From positions 54,640-118,639 of the forward strand of contig NZ_JBJHZZ010000009.1 in assembly GCF_045310675.1 (NCBI RefSeq): 64,000 nucleotides of DNA, read 5' to 3'. Shown here piece by piece: positions 17,619 to 24,789 of this stretch. The notes beneath the pieces were generated by a model. The model was given only the letters and a program-made list of their open reading frames with translations, ran no database searches and had not been told where the DNA came from. Positions within the stretch are counted from its first letter, which is position 1; every line of letters starts with the position of its first letter. The position numbers and the translations under genes are program-made. The DNA comes from Clostridium_AT stratigraminis. GTDB taxonomy: Bacteria > Bacillota > Clostridia > Clostridiales > Clostridiaceae.

Positions 17619-18233
17619 ATGCTAGAGGAAATTGAGAAGATATTTATAAATAGAAAACCCTCTATTATTGGAGAATATAAAAGAAGTGCAGTTATGTTGC
17701 TATTAAATGAAGAGGATGGAGAAACCTATTTAATTTTTGAAGAAAGAGCACATAATTTAAGGCATCAACCAGGTGATATTTGTTTCCCAGGGGGTAAAAT
17801 TGAGAAAAATGAGTTTCCAAAAGAAACTGCTATAAGAGAAACTATGGAAGAGCTTAATTTAAAAAGTGAGGATATAGATTTAATAGGTGAAATGGATTAT
17901 TTTATAAGTCCATATGGAAGCATTATGTATCCTTTTGTTGCAAAAACTAAAGCTAATAATATTTATCCTAGTAAAGATGAAGTGGATCACATTATAAAAG
18001 TTCCTATTAAATTTTTTTTAGAAAACGAACCACTTTCCTATGATATGGAAGTTGCCCCAAGCTTAAAGGATGATTTTCCATATCATTTAGTTAAAGGAGG
18101 CAAAAATTATAAATTTAGCAGAGGGAAATTGACTCAGTTTTTTTATAAATATGAAGGTAATGTTATATGGGGATTTACTGCAATGATAGTTAAAAAGTTT
18201 GCCGAAATAATTAAAAAGGAAGCTAGTGATTAG
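17619..18233 (+). CDS. Nudix hydrolase, CoA pyrophosphatase-like
   Basis: A 204-residue Nudix enzyme. The UPF0035-type signature (RAHNLRHQPGDICFPGG) precedes a Nudix box (GKIEKNEFPKETAIRETMEEL) that has the REXXEE core. This combination is typical of CoA pyrophosphatases (NudL/YeaB), which split CoA into phosphopantetheine and 3',5'-ADP. The last Gly of the Nudix box is not conserved (EELNL). The gene overlaps the convergent gene at 18223 by 11 bases, and the two stop regions together form a hairpin. Confidence 0.8.
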   Translation: MLEEIEKIFINRKPSIIGEYKRSAVMLLLNEEDGETYLIFEERAHNLRHQPGDICFPGGKIEKNEFPKETAIRETMEELNLKSEDIDLIGEMDYFISPYGSIMYPFVAKTKANNIYPSKDEVDHIIKVPIKFFLENEPLSYDMEVAPSLKDDFPYHLVKGGKNYKFSRGKLTQFFYKYEGNVIWGFTAMIVKKFAEIIKKEASD

Positions 18234-18247
18234 CCTTCCTTTTTAAT
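18210..18247. terminator. Bidirectional terminator built from two overlapping gene ends
   Basis: ATTAAAAAGGAAG (18210-18222) pairs with CTTCCTTTTTAAT (18235-18247), extended by CTA/TAG with one bulge. Both stop codons lie inside it, so the Nudix gene and the facing membrane protein gene share it. Confidence 0.75.
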
Positions 18248-18567
18248 CCGAAAATCGCAATTGATACAACCATAATTGCTAAAAAAGCTATAATATACAT
18301 AGTTGAAATAAGTCTTGATCCCAAAAAATATTTTATGTAGGCGAAAGCAGAGAAGGAAATTATAGTCCAAAGCAAGAATATATAGGACATCGTGTTATTA
18401 TTTCTTCTCCAAGCTTTTGGATTTTTCATAGAGCCAACTATCTTATTTCTATGATTATTGTACTCAGAGGTATTAATAAAAATAATCTTAAAGTAAATAA
18501 AAAAGATAAGACAAATAGCTGATAAAACTAGAAAAAAATAAGAAAGAGAAATGCTCGTCATATTCAT
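18223..18567 (-). CDS. Small membrane protein (114 aa), unknown
   Basis: Not recognised. Three hydrophobic segments are visible: about residues 8-30, 60-82 and 88-108. A polar loop (SEYNNHRNKIVGSMKNPKAWRRNNN) lies between the first two and is rich in Arg/Lys/Asn, and the tail is KRKANH. The ATG at 18567 is preceded by CAGGAGGG. The upstream leader contains a duplicated ribosome-binding-site block separated by a hairpin. The gene is convergent with the Nudix gene and overlaps its end. Confidence 0.65.
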   Translation of the reverse strand: MNMTSISLSYFFLVLSAICLIFFIYFKIIFINTSEYNNHRNKIVGSMKNPKAWRRNNNTMSYIFLLWTIISFSAFAYIKYFLGSRLISTMYIIAFLAIMVVSIAIFGLKRKANH

Positions 18568-18575
18568 AATGTACC

Positions 18576-18637
18576 CTCCTGTATTCCTTATTCTGCGCAG
18601 AAGGATTATTAATCCTTCTGTCTCCTGTATTCCTTAT
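18576..18637 (-). repeat. Duplicated ribosome-binding-site block flanking a hairpin
   Basis: The 16-base block ATAAGGAATACAGGAG (minus strand) occurs at 18576-18591 and again at 18622-18637. Between the copies is the inverted repeat AGAAGGAT...ATCCTTCT (about 18599-18619). The copy nearer the gene supplies the real ribosome binding site of the membrane protein starting at 18567. Confidence 0.7.
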
Positions 18638-18835
18638 ATTACACTCAATTATTGTCAATGGTTTAGTCACCTGTAGTCCTATTATTATCATTTTATAGTA
18701 TTACCAGAATTAGAATAATAATTAAAAATAATTGCTAATTCATATAAAATTTCAAAAAGTCAGAATTTACACTTCATTTTTTACAAATTTTACTTTATAA
18801 TGGTATCAAGGCTATTTTTTGGGGAGGTTGTAACT

Positions 18836-19060
18836 ATGACACCATGTTCGTTTTTATCTACAACTGATAATGATGTAGAATGCTTTTGTGACTGTGCCTT
18901 TTATAACTATGAAGATAATGAGGGAGCATGCCCTTTTAAAAATTTGACTGGAAACAGATTAGGAAAAATTAAGGATCTTCTAAAGTTTGATTTTTTTTCA
19001 GAGGACAATGCTAGTGAAGACGATTCTGATTTTGATGATATTAATCACTTTTATAAATAA
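18836..19060 (+). CDS. Small cysteine-rich acidic protein (74 aa), unknown
   Basis: Not recognised. The N-terminal half has five Cys in the pattern C-x11-C-x-C-x-C-x11-C (MTPCSF, ECFCDC, GACPFKN), which could bind a metal or an Fe-S cluster. The C-terminal half is very acidic (SEDNASEDDSDFDD). The start at 18836 is chosen because GGGGAGG lies nine bases upstream. A longer frame from 18800 would place that ribosome binding site inside the gene. It stands alone before ndk. Confidence 0.65.
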   Translation: MTPCSFLSTTDNDVECFCDCAFYNYEDNEGACPFKNLTGNRLGKIKDLLKFDFFSEDNASEDDSDFDDINHFYK

Positions 19061-19169
19061 AGAGTTTATTGGTTAAATTTATTTGAAATATAACAGTATA
19101 TTTTTATAAAATATGTTTAAAATAAACAATATTGTATTTATTTTAAATGAAGTTAATTAGGAGACAATT

Positions 19170-19574
19170 ATGGAAAGAACACTTATATTAGTTAAACCAG
19201 ATGGAGTGGAAAGAAAACTATTAGGTAAGATTATAAGTTGCTATGAAAGAAAAGGACTTAATATTATAGCTTTAGAACTTATTCTTGCTGATACTGATAC
19301 AGCTAAAAGGCATTATGAGGAGCATGTGGGTAAACCTTATTTTGAAGAGCTGATTAAGTATATTACTGAAAACAAGCTCTGTGCCTTAGTAGTTGAAGGA
19401 GAAAATGCAATAGAAATTGTGAGGAAGATAAATGGTGATAAAGATCCACTTAAATCTGATTTGGGAAGTATTAGGGGTAAGTTTTCCATAGAAAAGACTA
19501 GAAATCTAGTGCATGCATCTGATAGTGCTCAGAGTGCAAAACGGGAAATCGGCATTTGGTTCCCTAAAATTTAA
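19170..19574 (+). CDS. ndk: Nucleoside diphosphate kinase
   Basis: Balances nucleoside triphosphate pools by phosphate transfer through a phospho-His. The 134 residues include RTLILVKPDGVERKLLGKI at the start and the active site NLVHASDSAQSAKREI with the catalytic His. The Ser-rich triad after that His is intact. The ribosome binding site is AGGAG. It is monocistronic, ending at a terminator shared with the facing HesB-like gene. Confidence 0.95.
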   Translation: MERTLILVKPDGVERKLLGKIISCYERKGLNIIALELILADTDTAKRHYEEHVGKPYFEELIKYITENKLCALVVEGENAIEIVRKINGDKDPLKSDLGSIRGKFSIEKTRNLVHASDSAQSAKREIGIWFPKI

Positions 19575-19585
19575 TTTTGCATAGT

Positions 19586-19629
19586 AAAGCTGGGTAAAGT
19601 ACATTTTAAAATTGACTTAACCCAGCTTT
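19586..19629. terminator. Bidirectional terminator
   Basis: AAAGCTGGGT (19586-19595) pairs with ACCCAGCTTT (19620-19629), between convergent ndk and the HesB-like gene. Confidence 0.8.
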
Positions 19630-19670
19630 TAATTTTAAATACAATTATTCATATTTATCTATGAACAAAT

Positions 19671-20021
19671 TTAAATAGTTTTACAACAATTTTTACTGCA
19701 GCTTCTATTACAATCTGAACAAGCATTTTTATTGCTATCCTTTAAGGTGGTTTTCAGCATAAAGGTATTCTTCCTAAAAACTAGAGTTATTTCGCTGATT
19801 CTTTCAAAAACTTTCACATCATAAACTATTGGTAAATTTTCAATATTATCAATTATGTCCCATGAATTATTATTATCTAAGGTGATTTCAACTTTTGGAC
19901 TTTTGCAGCATCCATCTACATAAGAAAAACGTATAAAGGAATAGTCAGTTTCATTTTTTAACAATATTAATAGTTTTTCATAAGCACTTTCAGATATTTT
20001 TATTTTAACTTTATTATCCAT
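19671..20021 (-). CDS. HesB/IscA-like protein with Cys-rich tail
   Basis: A 116-residue protein resembling the short clostridial HesB-like (Fe-S biosynthesis) group. The opening KIKISESAYEKLLILL and the central DGCCKSPKVEI match, but the classical IscA C-terminal CGCG motif is replaced by a cluster of seven Cys (CSDCNRSCSKNCC). It may bind iron or an Fe-S cluster; the role is inferred. The start is set at the ATG at 20019-20021, two bases after the pncB stop, with GAGGAAT just upstream inside pncB. A longer frame would overlap pncB. The two are therefore translationally coupled. Confidence 0.6.
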   Translation of the reverse strand: MDNKVKIKISESAYEKLLILLKNETDYSFIRFSYVDGCCKSPKVEITLDNNNSWDIIDNIENLPIVYDVKVFERISEITLVFRKNTFMLKTTLKDSNKNACSDCNRSCSKNCCKTI

Positions 20022-20022
20022 A

Positions 20023-21501
20023 TTATTCCTCATAAACATCTGAATATTCATGTAACAGACTTTGTTTAAGCTTCCATAGCTTTGTTGACAAATCTACATA
20101 ATAGGAATGTGGATTCTCAAATCTTAATACTTCAGGCCAAAGCTTTTCTGTTTCCTGTTTAGCAAACTCCTTCATTTCCATTACGGTTGGACTATTATAA
20201 ACACTTTCACCCTTTTCAATTATTTTTATCTGCAGCTCTTTAATATAATAATTTTTAATCTTTTTCCTTTTCCATGTATATATTGGATTAAAAATTTCTA
20301 AGGGCTTTTTTTCATCCATAATTTCATTATTTATTGTAATTAAGTCGGCAATTGCAAGGTCTGAATTTTTGTCAAAGATTCTATAAACCTTTTTAAAACC
20401 TGGATTTGTAATTTTCTCTTCGTTTTCACTTATTTTAATTTTTGGAATTATTTCATTATCATTTTCAATAGCAACTAATTTATAAACCCCGCCAAATACT
20501 GGCTCTGATTTTGCTGTAATAAGTCTTTCACCAACACCAAAGGAATCAATTTTAGCACCTTGACTTAAAACATCTCTAATAATAAATTCATCTAATGAAT
20601 TGGAAATTACTATACTGCAATCAGTATAACCAGCATTATCTAGAGTTTCCCTGCATTTCTTTGTTAAATAGGTTATATCTCCGCTGTCAATTCTGATTCC
20701 CTTTGGTCTTAAGCCTCTAGGTTTTAAAACTTCATCAAAAACTTTAATAGCATTTGGAAGTCCTGATTTTAATACATTGTAGGTATCAATAAGTAGAGTA
20801 CAATTTTCTGGATAAGTCTTTGCCCATGCTGCAAAAGCTTCAAATTCATTAGGGAAAAGCTGAACCCAGCTGTGTGCCATAGTACCTGCAGCAGGGAGTC
20901 CAAACATTTCTTCCGCTATTGTACATGCTGAGGAAGCACATCCTCCAATTATTGAAGCACGAGCACCATATATAGCACCATCATAACCTTGAGCTCTTCT
21001 TGAGCCAAATTCCATTACTGGCTTTCCTTTAGCTGCCCTGCAGATTCTATTTGCTTTGGTAGCAATAAGAGTTTGGTGATTAACAGTTAACAATATCATA
21101 GTTTCAACAAATTGAGCCTGTATAATAGGACCTTTTACTGTAACTAGAGGCTCATTTGGAAATACTGGATTTCCTTCAGGAACAGCCCAAACATCACAGG
21201 TAAATTTAAACTTCTTAAGATAATCTAAAAATTTATCGGAGAAATTCCCCTTGTTTCTTAAATATTCTATATCCGAAATAGTAAATTTTAAATTTGTCAT
21301 ATATTCTATTAGCTGCTGAACACCTGCCATAATGCAGTAACCACCATTATCAGGTACTCTTCTAAAGAACATATCAAAATAGGCGATGGTATCACCAACA
21401 TTATTGTCTAGGTAGCCATTTGCCATAGTTAGTTCATAGAAATCTACTAGCATTGTTAGATTTCTTTCATTTAGTATATCGAAATTCTTCGTATATTCCA
21501 T
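20023..21501 (-). CDS. pncB: Nicotinate phosphoribosyltransferase
   Basis: NAD salvage: couples nicotinate to PRPP to form nicotinate mononucleotide. The 492-residue length fits the long bacterial type. Conserved stretches include LVDFYELTMANGYL, EFGSRRAQGYDGAIYGARA with the essential region around the phospho-acceptor His, GTMAHSWVQLF, and RIDSGDITYLTKKCRE. CAGGAG precedes the ATG. It is divergent from the helicase gene and followed directly by the HesB-like gene. Confidence 0.92.
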   Translation of the reverse strand: MEYTKNFDILNERNLTMLVDFYELTMANGYLDNNVGDTIAYFDMFFRRVPDNGGYCIMAGVQQLIEYMTNLKFTISDIEYLRNKGNFSDKFLDYLKKFKFTCDVWAVPEGNPVFPNEPLVTVKGPIIQAQFVETMILLTVNHQTLIATKANRICRAAKGKPVMEFGSRRAQGYDGAIYGARASIIGGCASSACTIAEEMFGLPAAGTMAHSWVQLFPNEFEAFAAWAKTYPENCTLLIDTYNVLKSGLPNAIKVFDEVLKPRGLRPKGIRIDSGDITYLTKKCRETLDNAGYTDCSIVISNSLDEFIIRDVLSQGAKIDSFGVGERLITAKSEPVFGGVYKLVAIENDNEIIPKIKISENEEKITNPGFKKVYRIFDKNSDLAIADLITINNEIMDEKKPLEIFNPIYTWKRKKIKNYYIKELQIKIIEKGESVYNSPTVMEMKEFAKQETEKLWPEVLRFENPHSYYVDLSTKLWKLKQSLLHEYSDVYEE

Positions 21502-21671
21502 AATACAACTCTCCTGTAATTAATTTAATAAACTGCGACATTTTAATTTTAATATTCTATTAAAATTATTACAATAGTTTTTTAACAATTTGAAATATGC
21601 TTATTTTTTGCATGATATAATATTTTATGTCAATAATTATTTATAATAATTTAGAATTTTAGAGGTATGAC

Positions 21672-23879
21672 ATGCTAAAAGAAAATATTTTAAGGGAATT
21701 TTACTTTTTAAGAGATAAAATAATAGAAAAAGACTTTGGTTACTTAGATAAGGAGCAGAGAGCTGCAGTACTAAGCAATGATAGAAATGTAATGGTATCA
21801 GCATGTCCAGGCAGTGGTAAAACTACGGTATTAATTAATAAAGTATTATATTTAGTTAAATATGGACTAATCTATAATAGTAATTGTGTGCCAAGGAATC
21901 TAAGTTACGAAGTCATAGAAGTAATGAAATTATACTTAGAGAATGGTAAAGAGGAATTAAGGGAAGAAGATATAAGGAAGCTTAATGATACTTTAAGTGA
22001 GAAAGCTGTAAATCCTAATAACATTATTGTAATTACCTTTACTAAAGCAGCCGCTGAAAATATGAAAAAGAGATTTGAAAACCTAAGCTGCGGCAGGAAA
22101 GCTCCTTTTTTTGGTACCTTTCATGGCCTTTTTTATAAGCTCCTAATAAGGAATGAAGGGCAAATTAAAATTATAGAAGGTAATGAAACCTTTAAAATTA
22201 TATCAAAAACTCTAACTAGGTATACTGATGAAGTAAGCGAAGAAAAGGTAAATGAAATAAAAAACTATATTTCGATTTTTAAAGTAAGCAGTATTCAATT
22301 AGAAGAATTTGAACCAAATATTGATAAATCAATTTTCATAAAATGCTTTGATGCTTATGAAGACTATAAAAACACCCACAACCTTCTAGACTTTGATGAT
22401 CTTCAATTAAACTTTAAAAAACTTTTAATAAAATCACCTAAAATACTTAATACCTATAGAAGAAGCTTTCATCACTTATTAGTGGATGAGTTTCAAGACT
22501 GTGATGAAATGCAGATGCAAATCCTTACAATGTTAAATGAAACAAATTCAATTTTTGCTGTAGGTGATGAGGACCAATGCATTTACAGCTTTAGAGGGTC
22601 AAGGCCTGAATTTATGGTGAACTTTAACAGCTTATTTGAGAAGGGTAAAAGTCTTTTCCTTTCCACAAATTATAGAAGCACAGAAAATATAATTGATATA
22701 TCAAATACATTAATTAAAAATAATATAAATAGGAATACAAAAAATATGTTTCCAAGCAAAAATAAGAAAAAGAAAACTGAAAGTAATAATTTTTATGATG
22801 AAAATTCGGAAGGGGATTTTATAGCAAATGAAATAATAACCTTAAATTTAAGAGAAGGATATAGCTATAAAGACCATGCAGTGTTATATAGAACTAATAT
22901 TGAAAGTAGAAGTATTGTAGATGCCCTACTTAGAAAAAAGCTCCCTTTTAAGTTATTAGATAAGGAATATAATTTTTTTGAACATTTTATTTGTAAGGAT
23001 ATAATAGCCTATTTAAAACTGAGTATATTCCCTGATGACGCGTATAGCTTCATAAGAGTAATAAATAAGCCCTTTAGGTATGTTAGTAAAATAAGCTTAG
23101 AAAAACTTAAAGAAAGCAATGTAAAGTACAATTGCTTTGAGGCTGTTAAGAACATGGAAACAACTCCTGTTTTTCAAATGAAAAACTTAGATAAACTTTA
23201 TAAAAGTATAGCTCACTTAAATAAGATGACACTAGAAGGGGCAGTTCAATTTATAATTAATGATCTGGGTTACGAAGAGCATTTAGAACTTTATTGCAAG
23301 AAGTTTAAATTAAAACTCTCAGATTTATTAGATATAATAGAAGAATTTAAGGAGTCTGTTAAACCTTATAATACTATAATAGCTTTTTTATCTCATGTTG
23401 AAGAAGTAAAGGAAGAACTAAAGAAAGCTAAAAGTAGTTTTGGGGAGGAAAATGCAGTGATCTTAAGTACAATTCATGGTGTTAAGGGCATGGAATTTAA
23501 AAATGTCTTCATTATGAACTGCGTTGAAGATTTGCTTCCACATAAAAACAGCATTGAGGAGGGTATAGAAGAGGAAAGAAGACTCTTCTATGTAGGTATA
23601 ACTAGGGCAATTGATAATATTTATTTTTGTATTCCTAGAAATATTAGAGGAAACAGTAAGAAATGCTCAAGATTCATTGAAGAAATTGGTATAAGTACAA
23701 TTGAGTCGTTGAGTGAAATTTATGTTAATGGAGATATAGTTGTACATCAAAGCTTTGGAAAGGGCAAGGTAATTGCTCTAAAGGATAATGTAATAGAAAT
23801 AGCCTTTGAAAACAGCATATCTAGAAAGTTTGATATCAATATACTTCATAATAATGGAATACTAAAAAAGTTGAGCTGA
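21672..23879 (+). CDS. UvrD/PcrA-type superfamily 1 DNA helicase
   Basis: A 735-residue ATP-dependent 3'-5' helicase. Motifs are in order: Walker A SACPGSGKTT (residues 43-52), VITFTKAAAENMKKR, TFHGLFYKLL, Walker B LLVDEFQDCDEMQ, VGDEDQCIYSFRGS, LSTNYRS, STIHGVKGMEFKNVF, and RRLFYVGITRA. The C-terminus has the PcrA-like DIVVHQSFGKGKVIAL tail that binds RNA polymerase in PcrA. An insert after Walker A (about 65-120) lengthens domain 1A relative to canonical PcrA. It may be a second PcrA/UvrD paralogue and not the main one. AGAGG precedes the ATG. Confidence 0.88.
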   Translation: MLKENILREFYFLRDKIIEKDFGYLDKEQRAAVLSNDRNVMVSACPGSGKTTVLINKVLYLVKYGLIYNSNCVPRNLSYEVIEVMKLYLENGKEELREEDIRKLNDTLSEKAVNPNNIIVITFTKAAAENMKKRFENLSCGRKAPFFGTFHGLFYKLLIRNEGQIKIIEGNETFKIISKTLTRYTDEVSEEKVNEIKNYISIFKVSSIQLEEFEPNIDKSIFIKCFDAYEDYKNTHNLLDFDDLQLNFKKLLIKSPKILNTYRRSFHHLLVDEFQDCDEMQMQILTMLNETNSIFAVGDEDQCIYSFRGSRPEFMVNFNSLFEKGKSLFLSTNYRSTENIIDISNTLIKNNINRNTKNMFPSKNKKKKTESNNFYDENSEGDFIANEIITLNLREGYSYKDHAVLYRTNIESRSIVDALLRKKLPFKLLDKEYNFFEHFICKDIIAYLKLSIFPDDAYSFIRVINKPFRYVSKISLEKLKESNVKYNCFEAVKNMETTPVFQMKNLDKLYKSIAHLNKMTLEGAVQFIINDLGYEEHLELYCKKFKLKLSDLLDIIEEFKESVKPYNTIIAFLSHVEEVKEELKKAKSSFGEENAVILSTIHGVKGMEFKNVFIMNCVEDLLPHKNSIEEGIEEERRLFYVGITRAIDNIYFCIPRNIRGNSKKCSRFIEEIGISTIESLSEIYVNGDIVVHQSFGKGKVIALKDNVIEIAFENSISRKFDINILHNNGILKKLS

Positions 23880-24071
23880 CTGCAAGTGAATCATAAAAGA
23901 TTATTGTACTACTTTCTTTTTTTACTCAAAGGAAAATGGAAATTTATTAATATAACCAAGTATAATTTAGTGATTCACTAATATAAGAAATAACTGGAAC
24001 AAAAGTAAAGATTACCAGATTTTAACGATAATATAATTATGAATTACGAAGGAAGTAATAAATCTGATTGT

Positions 24072-24108
24072 AAAAGCACTATCAATTTTTAAGTTTGATA
24101 GTGCTTTT
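24072..24108. terminator. Terminator hairpin between helicase and His-rich protein genes
   Basis: A 14-bp perfect stem (24072-24085 with 24095-24108, AAAAGCACTATCAA) with T tracts on both sides. The rest of the gap 23880-24164 is AT-rich. It holds only a 9-bp inverted repeat (AGTGAATCA near 23885, TGATTCACT near 23971), and I see no gene there. Confidence 0.75.
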
Positions 24109-24164
24109 ATTTACATAATTTTGTGGGGGTAACAAATAATGCTATCTAAATTGCTTCTATTGCC

Positions 24165-24491
24165 TTAATACATACGATGGTGAAAAAAGTGATGATGAAC
24201 ATGGTGATGGAAATGGTGAAAACGACGACGTCCAAAACGAGGATCTGGGTCATCAGGATCCATTTGAGGCATCATATTAGATTCATCTATCATTGGACAA
24301 CTGCTCTTCATTGGGCATGTTTCCATAGAAGGACAATAGGACATTGGTGCCATCATATAAGGCATAGCATACCCCATGTGATGATGGCCTGTTTTGTGAT
24401 GATGGTCATGATGCTCTGTTTTCCAACGATCTTGTTCTGTTTGAATATTTAACTCTCCAGTGTTGTTTTGGTCTTCAGAACTATAATACAT
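24165..24491 (-). CDS. Histidine- and methionine-rich protein (108 aa), possibly metal-binding or spore coat
   Basis: Not assigned to a family. Composition is extreme: His clusters near the start (EHHDHHHKTGHHHMGY) and at the end (FHHFHHHVHHHFFHH). The middle is Met/Pro/Cys rich, with three Cys in ETCPMKSSCPM and an earlier SYCPSM. Such patterns suit Cu, Ni or Zn binding, or a cross-linked coat or exosporium protein; this is inference. The ribosome binding site GGAGGG precedes the ATG. It is monocistronic between two intergenic gaps. Confidence 0.6.
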   Translation of the reverse strand: MYYSSEDQNNTGELNIQTEQDRWKTEHHDHHHKTGHHHMGYAMPYMMAPMSYCPSMETCPMKSSCPMIDESNMMPQMDPDDPDPRFGRRRFHHFHHHVHHHFFHHRMY

Positions 24492-24589
24492 TAATAACCC
24501 TCCATAAAATTTACCTACAATAATATGTTATTCAATAAAATTAGATTGTGATACAAAAGTAAATATATAAAAAGGTAGAAATATTGTCC

Positions 24590-24618
24590 TTGGATATGAA
24601 TATATATTCTCATATAAT
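24590..24618 (+). promoter_or_regulatory. Sigma-A-type promoter of the FtsA-like gene leader
   Basis: TTGGAT (24590-24595), 17-base spacer, TATAAT (24613-24618). A second match lies further down: TTGAAT about 24693-24698, 17 bases, TATAAT about 24716-24721. Transcription from the first would start near 24625. Confidence 0.6.
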
Positions 24619-24624
24619 ATAATC

Positions 24625-24766
24625 ATTATGTCACACTTTTGGAAGGTGAAAACACGAAAATACTAGCTGCAAAACAGATGCCTAAATTTATTGAATATTG
24701 TTAGGCCATAGTATATAATTTTATTAAAGAATAAGCTCCTATTCCTAGAATGGGAGCTTTTAAATC
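24625..24766 (+). ncRNA. Candidate structured leader RNA or small RNA upstream of the FtsA-like gene
   Basis: About 140 bases lie between a strong promoter and a terminator-like hairpin. Visible stems are CACTTT/AAGGTG (about 24632-24646), GCCTAA/TTAGGC enclosing an AT-rich loop (about 24680-24706), and the final hairpin at 24731-24759. I do not recognise a riboswitch family. It could be an attenuated 5' leader or a free small RNA. Confidence 0.4.
24731..24759 (+). terminator. Terminator-like hairpin before the FtsA-like gene
   Basis: AAGCTCCTATTC pairs with GAATGGGAGCTT (one G-U) around CTAG, followed by only four T. It lies 30 bases before the start codon of the next gene, so it may act as an attenuator. 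Confidence 0.6.
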
Positions 24767-24789
24767 ATATGCATAAAGAGGTACAAGCT

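Noticed and set aside
24139..24168. Nine-codon frame MLSKLLLLP with GGGGG upstream
   Set aside because: It is too short to judge and runs into the end of the His-rich gene, with no supporting context.
24628..24666. 12-codon frame MSHFWKVKTRKY in the FtsA-like leader, extendable by a frameshift to a Cys-ending peptide
   Set aside because: It has no Shine-Dalgarno site and starts only a few bases after the predicted transcript start. It more likely belongs to the RNA structure.
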